In this document: in pieces, positions 16,387 to 25,658 of the stretch
Position numbering within the stretch: position 1 is the first letter of the stretch
Layout: every line of letters starts with the position of its first letter
Program-made: the position numbers and the translations under genes
Assembly: GCF_044904605.1 (NCBI RefSeq)
Contig: NZ_JADIKI010000020.1
Coordinates: 1-64,000 of the forward strand
Direction of reading: 5' to 3'
DNA: 64,000 bases
Source: Dyella_B humi
GTDB lineage: Bacteria; Pseudomonadota; Gammaproteobacteria; Xanthomonadales; Rhodanobacteraceae
Notes under the pieces: model-generated
The model's database searches: none
What the model was told of the DNA's origin: nothing
What the model saw: only the letters and a program-made list of their open reading frames with translations

Positions 16387-17847
16387 ATGGATGACTCGAC
16401 CGTTCCGCTACTGGATGTCGTGCGCTCCCTGTCCTTCGTGGGAGATCTTTCCATGGGGCAACCCACGGACCATTCGCCGCGTGTCGCCTGGATAGCCGGG
16501 CAATTGGCCAAGGAAGCCGGCGCCGATGAGGTGGCATGCACCCGTGCCATGGCGGTTGCACTGTTGCGCTGGTCCGGATGCACAGCCAATGCGCCCGAGT
16601 TCGCAGAGCTATTTGGTGACGACGTAAGCGGACGGAAAGCACTTCTGGCGGCCCAGTCTTCAACGAGCGGCTTTCGAGCTGCCACTCGCAAAAAGGGATC
16701 GGCGTTCCTCGCTTTGTCACGCATCCATTGCGAGGTATCAGGTGACATTGCCGTACAGCTGGGATTGGACGACACAACGCAGTTCGCATTGCGCCATCTA
16801 TTCGAAAGCTATGACGGCACCGGTGCACCAGGCGGCCTGCGCGCCGAGGAAGTGCCGATGGCCGTCTACATGGCATCGCTGGCTGGCGACCTCGACATCT
16901 TTCATCGGTTGTATGGCCTTGAGCAGGCGTACACGTTGATCAATGCACGTGCTGGTGCACTGTATCCGCGAGAACTGGCGCGCGTAATCGTTGCAAATGC
17001 CCGGCCATGGCTGGCTGCGCTGGAGGAGGATCCGACCCTATCCGGTCCGTGCTCGCTCGATGAAGGTTTCGCTGGCCATGCGACGTCGCTAGAGATCTTG
17101 GCGCACGTTATCGACCTCAAACTGCCCTGGATGACAGGACATTCGCGACTCGTGGCCCAGTTGGCGCGCAACACGGCACAGCAACTCGGCCTGGATGAAA
17201 GTGGACAACGGAGGATTTATCGCGCTGCACTCATCCATGGCATGGGAAGAGCTTCCGTCCCCAACATGATCTGGGATACCCCAGGCAAACTGCCGCAGTC
17301 AGCGTGGGAACGCGTTCGCCTTGTGCCGTACTGGACCGGCCGCGCTGCGCGACAAATAGGTTCGCTGGCCAGCGAGGCGGAAGTGGCCTCTTATGCATAT
17401 CAACGGTCGGATGGATCCGGCTACTTTCGTGAGGCCAAAGAAGCAGGCATATCGCTCGAGGGGCGTATTCTCGCTGCCTCCGTTGCACTCGCTGCGTTGC
17501 AGGCGCCACGTCCATGGCGTGAAGCCTACTCCGAAGACATAGCGGCGGAATTGTTGATGACCGAAGCCAGGGCAGGGCGTCACGACGTGAACGTTGTCCA
17601 CGCACTTCTCGATAGAGCGCCAGCCGCTACCGCGTTGCCTGCTGCATCGTCGACCGGGCTTCTAAGCCAGCGCGAACGAGAGATCCTTCGCTGGATCAGT
17701 CTTGGTGCGAGCAACAAAGTAGTGGCGCAAAAGCTCGCCATTAGCCCGAGTACCGTACGCACACATGTGGAAAGTGTGTTCCGCAAATTGGAGTGCTCGA
17801 CGCGTGCAGCAGCTACGTTAAAGGCGACCCAGCTTGGCTTGCTGTGA
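16387..17847 (+). CDS. Degenerate HD-domain protein with LuxR-type HTH
   Basis: About 486 residues from ATG 16387; a TTG at 16366 would add seven. Two HD-GYP-like halves are visible (about residues 30-210 and 215-400). The second holds GHSRLVAQLARNTAQQLGLD, RAALIHGMGRASVPNMIWD and YQRSDGSGYFREAK, matching the HD-GYP frame, but the HD metal pair reads HG and no GYP is present, so it is probably not a phosphodiesterase. The last 60 residues are a LuxR/GerE helix-turn-helix: LSQREREILRWISLGASNKVVAQKLAISPSTVRTHVESVF. A sensor-type transcription factor is the likely role, controlling the divergent hydrolase. What it senses is unknown. Confidence 0.8.
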   Translation: MDDSTVPLLDVVRSLSFVGDLSMGQPTDHSPRVAWIAGQLAKEAGADEVACTRAMAVALLRWSGCTANAPEFAELFGDDVSGRKALLAAQSSTSGFRAATRKKGSAFLALSRIHCEVSGDIAVQLGLDDTTQFALRHLFESYDGTGAPGGLRAEEVPMAVYMASLAGDLDIFHRLYGLEQAYTLINARAGALYPRELARVIVANARPWLAALEEDPTLSGPCSLDEGFAGHATSLEILAHVIDLKLPWMTGHSRLVAQLARNTAQQLGLDESGQRRIYRAALIHGMGRASVPNMIWDTPGKLPQSAWERVRLVPYWTGRAARQIGSLASEAEVASYAYQRSDGSGYFREAKEAGISLEGRILAASVALAALQAPRPWREAYSEDIAAELLMTEARAGRHDVNVVHALLDRAPAATALPAASSTGLLSQREREILRWISLGASNKVVAQKLAISPSTVRTHVESVFRKLECSTRAAATLKATQLGLL

Positions 17848-17904
17848 TGATGAGTAAGGAGTGCTCGCGCGGGCGATAAATCTTCCTTACACACTCATGT
17901 CGAT

Positions 17905-20900
17905 TCATGCAGCCGATTTTATTTCGACATACCCCAACGCAAATCGCCGTTGCAAGCGCGTCAGCTGCAGATAGATCACCGGCGTGAGATACAGCGTGAG
18001 TAACTGAGAGAGCAGTAGACCGCCCACAACGGCCACGCCGAGTGGTCGCCGCACCTCCGAACCGGCGCCTAGGCCAAAGGCGATGGGCAATGCGCCGGTG
18101 AGCGCCGCCATGGTGGTCATCATGATCGGCCTGAAGCGCACTTGGCAGGCTTCGAAGATTGCATCGCTCGGCGATGCCCCCGATTCACGCTGGCGTGTCA
18201 GCGCGAAGTCGATCACCATGATCGCATTCTTCTTGACGATGCCGATCAACAGCACGATGCCGACGAATCCAAATAAATCCAGGGCGAAATGAGCCATCTG
18301 TAACGTAAGCAGCGCTCCCACCGCTGCGGCGGGCAGACCAGACAGAATGGTCAATGGATGGATGAAGCTCTCATACAAAATGCCCAACACGAGATAGATC
18401 ACAAACACGGCTAGTAATAGCAAGATGCCAGTTCCCTTCAATGACTGCTGAAACGCCTGAGCATTACCTTGCAGGTTGCCGCTGATGGTTGCCGGTAAGT
18501 CGATCTGCTTCAATGCGCTGTGAATCTCGGTCAAAGCGGTGCCAAGGCTCACGCCAGGAGCGAGTCCAAAGGAGACGGTTACCGAGGGTAACTCACCTTG
18601 ATGATTCACCGTCATCACCTGTGGCTTGCGTACGAACCTCGCTACGGTATCCAGCGGAATCAACTTGCCGGAGTTGGAGGTCACATAGAGCTTCGAGAGC
18701 ACGGCGGGATCGTTCTGCAGCGCGCGTTGAACCTCCATCACCACCCAGTATTGCGTCGCGGCGCCATAGATGGTGGAAAGCTGATTTTGGCTAAATGACG
18801 CGCCGAGCGCCGTCTGGACTTGCGCCATGGTCAGCCCCAGCGGCGCCAATTTGCTACGGTCTACTTCGACCTCAATGGAAGGGCTGCTTAGATTGAGATC
18901 GTTGGTGACATCCTGAAAACCGGGCAGCGCCGAGAACGCCTGCGTGACCTTACCGGACCAATCGTACAGAGCGTTCAGATCGATGGACTGTAAAGTGAAC
19001 TGATACTGCGCTTTGGAGCGCAGGCCGCCTATCTGGATCATTGGCGGGTTCTGCACGTAGGCACGCATGCCGATGACCATGGCGAACTTTTGTCGCAGCT
19101 CTTGCACGACCTCATCCACACGCAAGCTTCGCTGATTCGCCGGCTTCAGCTTCAACAACATTTCGCCGTCGTTGATCGTCGTGCCACCTGCCTCGACCGA
19201 GGACATCCACGCATCGATATTTGGATCTTGCGCGACGATCTGTGCCAATTGCTGTTGACGTGCCACCATGCCGCCGAACGAAACGTCCTGCGGCCCTTCC
19301 GTGTTGACTTGCAATTGACCACTGTCGCCTGCGGGGATGAAATCTTTGGGTACGGATTCGAACAGCGACACGGTCGCCAGCAGACTAAGCGCGAATACGC
19401 CAAGCACTAGTCGGGGACGATCCATACACCAACGCAAACTACGCACATAGCCGCGTTGCGTCATTTGGAAATAGCGATTGAATGCGGCGATGAGCCCATT
19501 CTTCTTCTCGCGATGGCTCGCCTTGATGAAGCGGCTACACAGCATCGGCGTAAGCGTGACAGAGATAACCCCGGAGATAAGAATCGCCACGCTTAGCGTT
19601 ACGGCGAATTCGTGGAACAGACGCCCGACGATGCCACCCATAAACATCACCGGAATGAACACCGCTATCAGTGATAACGTCATCGAAAGGATGGTGAAGC
19701 CGATTTCACCCGCACCCTTCAGAGCCGCCGTGTGGGGATCGAGACCGGCTTCGACGTGACGCACGATGTTTTCCAGCATCACGATCGCATCGTCTACGAC
19801 AAAGCCCACTGCCAAGGTCAGCGCCAACAGCGAAAGATTGTCCAGACTGTAGTTCAGCAGATACATCACGCCGAACGTGCCGGCCACGGCGAGCGGCAAT
19901 GTGACGGCGGGGATTAACGTGGCGGATAGATTGCCGAGAAAGAGATAGATCACCAGCACGACCAGCACGCCTGCCAGTAGTAGCGTGAACTGCACGTCGT
20001 TCACCGAGGATCGGATCGATTGCGAACGGTCATACAGCACGTCGAGTTTTACGGATGGCGGCAAGCCTGCAATAAAACTCGGCAGGACCGCTTTGATGCG
20101 ATCGATCATCTCTACCGTGTTGGTGCCGGGTTGGCGTTTAATCGCCAAAAGGACTGAACGATCGTGCTTGTACCAACTGGCGACCTGATCGTTCTGCACA
20201 CCGTCGTAAGCTTGCCCGACATCGCCCAATCGCACCGGTGCACCGTTGCGCCAGGCCAGGGCAATGTCGTTATAGGGTGCGGCGCGCAGCAGTTGGCCTT
20301 GCGTGCGGACTTGGAACTGCTGGCTGGGTCCGTACAGCGTGCCGGTGGCCTGATTGACGTTGGCGTCGGCGACCGCTTGTTGCACTTGATCGATGCCAAT
20401 GCGGGCAGCGGCCAATCGATCTGGATCGATGCTGATGCGCACCGCGTATTTGGTGGCGCCGTAAACGTGGACGTCCGCCACGCCGTCGATCATGGATAGT
20501 CGTTGCGCCAGCTGCGTCTGCGCGTATTCGTCCAATTGCGACGACGGCAACGTGTGCGATGTCATGGCCAACAACAGCACCGGTGCGTCGGCGGGGTTTA
20601 CCTTGCGCAGTATCGGTGGCGTGGGCATGCCGGGCGGCAACTGGTGTTGCGCGGCAGAGATGGCCGATTGCACGTCCTGCGCTGCAGCGTCTATGTTTCG
20701 ACTCAACTCGAAACTCAAGGTGATGCTCGTAACGTCCGATGAACTGGATGAATTCATCGCGTCGACACCGGGAATCGTGGATAGCTGCTCTTCAAGTGGT
20801 GTGGCGACGGCCGACGCCATGACTTCCGGCGAGGCACCCGGCAAGCTGGCGGTGACGCGAATGGTGGGATAGTCGACGTTGGGTAGTTCGTTCACCGCCA

Positions 20901-20994
20901 GCTTCGGATACGCGGCGATGCCGAACACCAGCAGTGCCAGCATCAACAGCGTCGTCATCACCGGGCGTCGGATGCACAGCTCGGGTAGGTTCAT
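17905..20994 (-). CDS. RND multidrug efflux permease (HAE1/MdtB-like)
   Basis: 1029 residues, normal for the family. Begins MNLPELCIRRPVMTTLLMLAL with helix 1, then porter-domain sequence (SLPGASPEVMASAVATPLEEQLSTIPGV). Helix 4 holds the proton-relay aspartate pair in AVGFVVDDAIVMLENIVRH; the second half repeats the layout with GFVGIVLLIGIVKKNAIMVIDFA and FRPIMMTTMAALTGALPIAFGLGAGSE. It is the inner-membrane engine of a tripartite pump driven by the proton gradient. The adaptor gene lies 9 bases upstream on the same strand; no TolC-type channel gene is in the window. Substrate not inferable. Confidence 0.93.
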   Translation of the reverse strand: MNLPELCIRRPVMTTLLMLALLVFGIAAYPKLAVNELPNVDYPTIRVTASLPGASPEVMASAVATPLEEQLSTIPGVDAMNSSSSSDVTSITLSFELSRNIDAAAQDVQSAISAAQHQLPPGMPTPPILRKVNPADAPVLLLAMTSHTLPSSQLDEYAQTQLAQRLSMIDGVADVHVYGATKYAVRISIDPDRLAAARIGIDQVQQAVADANVNQATGTLYGPSQQFQVRTQGQLLRAAPYNDIALAWRNGAPVRLGDVGQAYDGVQNDQVASWYKHDRSVLLAIKRQPGTNTVEMIDRIKAVLPSFIAGLPPSVKLDVLYDRSQSIRSSVNDVQFTLLLAGVLVVLVIYLFLGNLSATLIPAVTLPLAVAGTFGVMYLLNYSLDNLSLLALTLAVGFVVDDAIVMLENIVRHVEAGLDPHTAALKGAGEIGFTILSMTLSLIAVFIPVMFMGGIVGRLFHEFAVTLSVAILISGVISVTLTPMLCSRFIKASHREKKNGLIAAFNRYFQMTQRGYVRSLRWCMDRPRLVLGVFALSLLATVSLFESVPKDFIPAGDSGQLQVNTEGPQDVSFGGMVARQQQLAQIVAQDPNIDAWMSSVEAGGTTINDGEMLLKLKPANQRSLRVDEVVQELRQKFAMVIGMRAYVQNPPMIQIGGLRSKAQYQFTLQSIDLNALYDWSGKVTQAFSALPGFQDVTNDLNLSSPSIEVEVDRSKLAPLGLTMAQVQTALGASFSQNQLSTIYGAATQYWVVMEVQRALQNDPAVLSKLYVTSNSGKLIPLDTVARFVRKPQVMTVNHQGELPSVTVSFGLAPGVSLGTALTEIHSALKQIDLPATISGNLQGNAQAFQQSLKGTGILLLLAVFVIYLVLGILYESFIHPLTILSGLPAAAVGALLTLQMAHFALDLFGFVGIVLLIGIVKKNAIMVIDFALTRQRESGASPSDAIFEACQVRFRPIMMTTMAALTGALPIAFGLGAGSEVRRPLGVAVVGGLLLSQLLTLYLTPVIYLQLTRLQRRFALGYVEIKSAA

Positions 20995-21003
20995 CGTTGC
21001 GAC

Positions 21004-22125
21004 CTATGTGCCGTCAGCGATGCGCACGAGGCTGCCGTCGCTCAACGATAGCTGGCCATCAATGACGACGCGCTCGCCAGCTTGAAGGCCTTGCGTGATC
21101 ACCATGCGACCTTCTGCGGTCGGTCCGGTGTCGACAAAACGCTGATGAGCTTTGCCGTCCGCGCCGATCACAAATACGAAGTCACCCTTGTCCGAGCTTT
21201 GCAGTGCTTGCGCCGGCATACTCACCGCGTTGATCAGGTGTTCGGTGGGAATGCTTACTTGCATGAACTGGCCCGGCGTAAGTCGGCCGTCAACGTTTTC
21301 AAGGCGACCCTTGAGCACGATGGTGCTGGTGTTGACGTCCACCGTGTTGTCGATGAATTCCAGCCGAGCCTGCAAGGACGCGCTGCTATCGCCCGGCAGC
21401 CGTGCCTGCACCGTTACGGGGCCGTGCATCAGTTCGGTGCGAATGGCACTCAAGTTGGCTTCCGGAACGCTAAAGCTGATCCGTAGTGGTTCGATCTGAT
21501 TGATCACCACAATGTCTGTACTATCGGCTGTGACCTCTGCACCGGGCCAGACCTGCGGCAGCCCAACGACACCGTCGAATGGTGCGGTAATGCGTGTATA
21601 ACTGAGCTGAAGTTGAGCCCATTCCTGTGCGGCACGGTCGGTTTGCAGCGTGGCGCGCGTGACACCGACGTTCGCTTGATACGCGTCGAAATCGGCGCGC
21701 GAGATGTAACCCTTGGCGACGACTTGGCTATAGCGCTGCAGGTCCGCCTGCGCTTTGTCGAATTGTGCCCTGTCTTTGGCGACATTGCCGATCGCTTGGT
21801 CGAGCTGAGCTTGGAACGGCAAGGGATCGAGCAGCGCCAGAAGATCGCCTTTCTTTACCATCGCGCCGGGTGCAAAGCCCAGCGACTTGAGCTGACCCGA
21901 GTTGCGCGCACGTACCGTGACGGTGGACCACGCTTCGGTGCGCGCCACAACGTTCAACGATAGATCGAGATTCCCTCGCGTGGCCACAGCGCTTTTTACC
22001 GGTACCGCAGCGCGTGGCGCGAACGCGACATGGCTCGCTCCAGACGCATCGTCACGAAAGTAATGGGCGGTGCCAATGAGCACCGTCACCGTGATGATGA
22101 TCAGAATGAGTTTCTTCCGCTTCAT
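21004..22125 (-). CDS. RND efflux periplasmic adaptor (MdtA-like)
   Basis: 373 residues with an N-terminal anchor helix (KLILIIITVTVLIGTAHYF). Readable in order: a biotinyl-lipoyl half motif (VRARNSGQLKSLGFAPGAMVKKGDLLALLD), a coiled-coil hairpin of about 60 residues (QLDQAIGNVAKDRAQFDKAQADLQRY...), the second lipoyl half (YTRITAPFDGVVGLPQVWPGAEVTA), and beta-barrel and proximal domains. It bridges the RND permease to an outer-membrane channel in the periplasm. Directly precedes the permease gene (9 bases), so the two are co-transcribed. Confidence 0.93.
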   Translation of the reverse strand: MKRKKLILIIITVTVLIGTAHYFRDDASGASHVAFAPRAAVPVKSAVATRGNLDLSLNVVARTEAWSTVTVRARNSGQLKSLGFAPGAMVKKGDLLALLDPLPFQAQLDQAIGNVAKDRAQFDKAQADLQRYSQVVAKGYISRADFDAYQANVGVTRATLQTDRAAQEWAQLQLSYTRITAPFDGVVGLPQVWPGAEVTADSTDIVVINQIEPLRISFSVPEANLSAIRTELMHGPVTVQARLPGDSSASLQARLEFIDNTVDVNTSTIVLKGRLENVDGRLTPGQFMQVSIPTEHLINAVSMPAQALQSSDKGDFVFVIGADGKAHQRFVDTGPTAEGRMVITQGLQAGERVVIDGQLSLSDGSLVRIADGT

Positions 22126-22335
22126 GAAGATGTCTGCTTCTGGAGGGGCGAATCCTGGATGGTCGAGTCAGCGTCGCCATGGACGGTTTCAGAAGAAGCG
22201 GTATGTCGAATGGCTCGTTGTCTTGTGGCGTTACACCGACCGGATTGCAGCACCACGCCAATCGGATAAGTGGCAAGCCCGACTGATTACGGGCTAGCCA
22301 AGTTATCAGTCGACGCGGCACACACTCTGGCTCAA

Positions 22336-23145
22336 TCACGGCTCGGTCTTCGATCCCGCTGTGGGCTTGCGGAACTTCAACACGAACTTGTCAGTTTGAC
22401 CTTTTATTTCCGGAGCGAACACCGATTTGTCGTGCCCATCCTGCGGATTGCTGAGCACGTCACTGGTTCCGTCCAGCTCGAAACCTGCTGCCTTCGCTTG
22501 AGCGATGACCGTTGCCGGATCGATGCGATGCAGCGTGGAGGCATCCCTACCGCCGGAGCCGGGTGCAGCTGCATGATCGACGACGATAAAAACACCACCT
22601 GGCTTTAGCGCTTTAAATGCGGCGGCATCGAGTTTGGCTGCCTGCTCGGGGCCAGTGCTTCCGCTAACGCTGAAAACGGGCACTGCGCCATAGACGTCGT
22701 GGTAATTCTGGGATGTCCAAACGACATCCAACGGCGCGCCGACATCGAGTCGGTCATAGGGCCGAATCGCGAGACTGGTGTTGCCGCTGTAAGCGGGATC
22801 GGCAACCAGCTCATGGATGGGCTTGAGCTTTTCCGGGGGCACTTTGGTAGCCAGGCTCTGCGGGATGACGGCGTACACGTGACCTTTTGCACCAACCACC
22901 TTGCTGAAGATGCGAGTGAAGTAGCCGTGACCCGGCATCACGTCAGCGACGTTGTCGCCCGGTTTGATGCCGGCGAACGTGACTAGCGCAGCCGGCTTGC
23001 GATCGTTGTCGACTTGCTTATCGGCAGCCGGACGCGCGGCATCGGCGACTGCATCGGTCACATAAGCCGGGGTGGACAACGTTTGGGCATGCAACAGCGT
23101 TGCAGTGCCGAGGAAGAGGAGGGCGAACGCTGAATTCTTTTTCAT
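22336..23145 (-). CDS. Exported SAM-dependent methyltransferase-like protein (COG4798 type)
   Basis: 269 residues with a clear signal peptide (MKKNSAFALLFLGTATLLHAQ). The Rossmann methyltransferase core shows as FAGIKPGDNVADVMPGHGYFTRIFSKVVGAKGHVYAVIP (glycine-poor motif I) and FKALKPGGVFIVVDHAA (motif post-I to IV). This group is often annotated 'predicted methyltransferase' although export away from cytoplasmic SAM makes the activity puzzling. It is 210 bases upstream of the RND adaptor on the same strand and divergent from the LytS/LytTR pair. Upstream bases 23129-23178 recur in diverged form at 25709-25759. Confidence 0.75.
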   Translation of the reverse strand: MKKNSAFALLFLGTATLLHAQTLSTPAYVTDAVADAARPAADKQVDNDRKPAALVTFAGIKPGDNVADVMPGHGYFTRIFSKVVGAKGHVYAVIPQSLATKVPPEKLKPIHELVADPAYSGNTSLAIRPYDRLDVGAPLDVVWTSQNYHDVYGAVPVFSVSGSTGPEQAAKLDAAAFKALKPGGVFIVVDHAAAPGSGGRDASTLHRIDPATVIAQAKAAGFELDGTSDVLSNPQDGHDKSVFAPEIKGQTDKFVLKFRKPTAGSKTEP

Positions 23146-23178
23146 ACGATGACTCCTGGAAATGCGAATGCATGAGTG
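23129..23178 (-). repeat. Leader segment of methyltransferase gene, copy 1
   Basis: Covers the start codon, ribosome site and upstream bases of the methyltransferase. The stretch from GACTCC to GCATGAGTG (23151-23178) matches 25732-25759 at 27 of 28 positions. Confidence 0.75.
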
Positions 23179-23289
23179 TCCGTGTCAACCACGCTATTTA
23201 CAGATATGGCTATGATGAATGTCGCTGCGCTTTCCGCCTTGGCTACGTTCGTCGCCTAGTCTGGCGAAGGCGCCATGCATCTGCCCAGA

Positions 23290-23322
23290 CCACTCGCTGC
23301 ACCGGACCGGCCACTCACTGCA
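23290..23322 (+). promoter_or_regulatory. Candidate LytTR binding site (12 bp direct repeats, 21 bp apart)
   Basis: CCACTCGCTGCA at 23290-23301 and CCACTCACTGCA at 23311-23322 differ at one base and start 21 bases apart, two helical turns. LytTR regulators are known to bind pairs of direct repeats with this spacing. The site lies in the divergent region between the methyltransferase and the LytS/LytTR genes, 36 bases before the kinase start. Binding is inferred. Confidence 0.55.
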
Positions 23323-23357
23323 GCGCCTGATTTTCGCGATGACTTTGGTGTAACGTT

Positions 23358-24461
23358 ATGGTCATGACTGACGTTCCGCCGCACACGCGCTCAACCCGCT
23401 GGACTTGGATCGCGGCCGTCTGGTGTGCGGGCGCGCTGTTCGATGCGAGTCAGACCATCTTCATCATGCGCGCCATGGGAGAGGGCAGCTCGTGGCTTTT
23501 ACCGTTCGTGATCGCGTTCGTGTCCTGGCTACCCTGGGTGTTGGCGACGCCGCTTGTTATCGAACTGGCGCGACGATGGCCGTTCGTTCACGGTGCGGTT
23601 CTGAAGACGGCGATCGCACATCTGGTGGCTTTCGCCATCATCAGCACGGTCGCTGAAACATGGTCGGCGTGGCTTCGAGTCATCTTCAACCCATGGCACC
23701 GTGAGCAGCCGCCCACTTTCGCGCACACGTGGAGGTCCTTGTTCACCAACCAGATCCTGACGTTTGTGATCGTCTACGTCCTGATTCTGACAGTCACCTA
23801 CGTTGTCGACTCGCGTAAAAAGATGGCCCGGCAGATGACCGAGACCGCGCGGCTCAATGAGGAGCTGTCTCGCGCTCAGCTCGCTGCACTACAAAGTCAG
23901 ATGGATCCGCATTTCATGTTCAACACGCTCAATTCGATCGTTGGCCTTGTGCGAGACCAACGCAACGATGAAGCGGTCGGGATGATCGTGGGCTTGAGCG
24001 AGTTTCTGCGTCGTGCGTCGGAAGACTCTCACCGGGCGCAGGTGACCCTGACGGAGGAAGTTGAGTACCTGCAGCGCTATATCGATATCCAGAAGGTCCG
24101 GTTCGGGAACCGCCTTCGAGTGAGTTTAGATATCCCCGTCGAGCTCGGGGATGCACAGGTCCCGAATCTCCTGCTGCAGCCACTCGTGGAGAACGCCATC
24201 AAACACGGCGTTTCCAAGCGCATCGCCGGCGGTGAGATCCGTGTCGCAGGTGCGCGCTGTGATGACACCCTTCGTCTCACGGTCTACAACGACGGCCCAT
24301 GGGTCCAAGAAGATCTGGAGGCGGCGTCCGGCGGCGTCGGCCTGAGCAATCTGCGCACCCGATTGCAGATCCTGCACGGCGATGGATCCGAGTTGCAGTT
24401 GAGGCCGGTCGATAGAGGCGGTGTGGAGGTTGTCGTGACACTGCCGTTCGTGGAGACGTGA
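23358..24461 (+). CDS. LytS/YehU-type membrane sensor histidine kinase
   Basis: 367 residues. Four hydrophobic helices occupy about residues 15-160 with no extracellular sensor domain. The His_kinase domain follows: LNEELSRAQLAALQSQMDPHFMFNTLNSIVGLV, with the phospho-accepting His near residue 185. The HATPase part has LLLQPLVENAIKHGV (N box), VYNDGP (G1) and GGVGLSNLRTRLQILHG (G2). It is a membrane kinase for the LytTR regulator, whose start codon abuts the kinase stop (TGAATG at 24459-24464). The pair is divergent from the methyltransferase-RND genes and probably controls them. Confidence 0.9.
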   Translation: MVMTDVPPHTRSTRWTWIAAVWCAGALFDASQTIFIMRAMGEGSSWLLPFVIAFVSWLPWVLATPLVIELARRWPFVHGAVLKTAIAHLVAFAIISTVAETWSAWLRVIFNPWHREQPPTFAHTWRSLFTNQILTFVIVYVLILTVTYVVDSRKKMARQMTETARLNEELSRAQLAALQSQMDPHFMFNTLNSIVGLVRDQRNDEAVGMIVGLSEFLRRASEDSHRAQVTLTEEVEYLQRYIDIQKVRFGNRLRVSLDIPVELGDAQVPNLLLQPLVENAIKHGVSKRIAGGEIRVAGARCDDTLRLTVYNDGPWVQEDLEAASGGVGLSNLRTRLQILHGDGSELQLRPVDRGGVEVVVTLPFVET

Positions 24462-25217
24462 ATGGCAATGTCTGAGGACAATTCCCAATCGATCCACGTT
24501 CTGGTCGTCGACGACGAGGCCTTGGCGCGTCGCAATCTCACACTCCTGTTGCGCAACGATCCCGATATCGCATCGGTGATCGAATGCGGATCAGGGCTGG
24601 AGGCGATCAAGGAGATCAGACGGTCCAGGCCCGATCTCGTGTTCCTGGACGTACAAATGCCCGAATGTGATGGCTTCGATGTGCTCGAGCTCCTTGGTGC
24701 GGATATGCCCGAGACCGTTATCTTCGTGACGGCTTACGATGCGTATGCACTGCGCGCCTTCGAGGCGGGCGCGCTGGATTACCTCTTGAAGCCGTTCGAC
24801 GATGCTCGCTTCCATCGCGCCCTTTCTCGCGCGAAGGAAAAGCTTGCGCGTTATGCGCCAACACAACGCCGCTCGATCAGCAAGATCGTGGTCAAGAGCC
24901 GAAGCCAGACCTTGTTCATTAACGTGTCGGACATCGACTGGATCGAAGCGGCAAGCTACTACGCCTGCATCCATGTGGGCGTGGCCACACACATCCTGCG
25001 CCGCACGCTGCAGGAGCTCGAGCAGGATCTGGATGCACGAACATTTGCGCGCATCCATCGCTCGATCATCGTCAACCTCAAACGGGTTCGGGGGCTGGAG
25101 CTGCAGGACAGTGGCGAATACGAGGTCGTGCTGGATTCCACGGCTCGCCTCCGTTTGAGCCGCCGCTATCGCAAGCGCATTCAGGACCGCCTGGAAGAGC
25201 TGTCAAGCAGTCGTTGA
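24462..25217 (+). CDS. LytTR-family response regulator
   Basis: 251 residues. Receiver domain about 10-125: VLVVDDEALARRN acidic pair, phospho-acceptor Asp63 in LVFLDVQMPECDG, VTAYDAYALRAFEAGALDYLLKPF with the switch Thr/Tyr and Lys. LytTR DNA-binding domain about 145-250: ISKIVVKSRSQTLFINVSDIDWIEAASYYACIHV, then FARIHRSIIVNLKRVRGLELQDSGEYEVVL and LRLSRRYRKRIQDRL. It follows the kinase with no gap. The expected target is the direct repeat at 23290-23322. Confidence 0.93.
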   Translation: MAMSEDNSQSIHVLVVDDEALARRNLTLLLRNDPDIASVIECGSGLEAIKEIRRSRPDLVFLDVQMPECDGFDVLELLGADMPETVIFVTAYDAYALRAFEAGALDYLLKPFDDARFHRALSRAKEKLARYAPTQRRSISKIVVKSRSQTLFINVSDIDWIEAASYYACIHVGVATHILRRTLQELEQDLDARTFARIHRSIIVNLKRVRGLELQDSGEYEVVLDSTARLRLSRRYRKRIQDRLEELSSSR

Positions 25218-25270
25218 TTCCGTCGCTGTGCCGTCGCCAAGCGACTTGAACTTTAGGTGAAAGCGAAAGA

Positions 25271-25301
25271 CTGCCCATGCCAACTGGGATGACATGGGCA
25301 G
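25271..25301. terminator. Hairpin between convergent genes
   Basis: CTGCCCATG (25271-25279) and CATGGGCAG (25293-25301) form a perfect 9 bp stem with a 13-base loop between the LytTR gene and the MXKDX gene that face each other. A U-rich stretch follows on either side only after some bases, so termination is likely but not certain. Confidence 0.5.
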
Positions 25302-25317
25302 GGGACAGTAGGGGCTT

Positions 25318-25614
25318 TTAATGCTGCGAGTCGCCATTTCCCATCGTGCCGTGGCTCATGTTGTCCTTCATCGCATCGCTGCTCTTGGGGTCCTTGGACA
25401 TGCCATCTTTCGCCATATGTCCCTTGGACATCGCGTCTTTCTTCATCGCGCCGTGGCCCATAGCGTCCTTCTTCATGCCATCGTGAGCGTTGCCGGTTTG
25501 GGGCATTGCGTCATGGCTCGTTGTGTCTTTCGGCATCCCCATGTCTTGGGCAAAGACGCTGCCGGCACCGAGAGCCAGGCACATGGCAAACACTGCGGAA
25601 TTTACGTTTTTCAT
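25318..25614 (-). CDS. Exported pentapeptide MXKDX-repeat protein
   Basis: 98 residues with a signal peptide (MKNVNSAVFAMCLALGAGSVFAQ). The mature part is built from short repeats of M-x-K-D-x type (MKKDAM, MAKDGM, MSKDPK) mixed with HDAM, GHGAM and NMSHGTM, giving about 15 Met and several His in 75 residues. That composition marks the MXKDX repeat family of small exported proteins. Met/His richness suggests periplasmic metal (for example copper) binding or oxidant scavenging, which is inference. Stands alone, facing the LytTR gene. Confidence 0.85.
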   Translation of the reverse strand: MKNVNSAVFAMCLALGAGSVFAQDMGMPKDTTSHDAMPQTGNAHDGMKKDAMGHGAMKKDAMSKGHMAKDGMSKDPKSSDAMKDNMSHGTMGNGDSQH

Positions 25615-25658
25615 GGGTAACTCCTAGCTATGCTTGGGTGAGAAAATGCACAGAGCTG

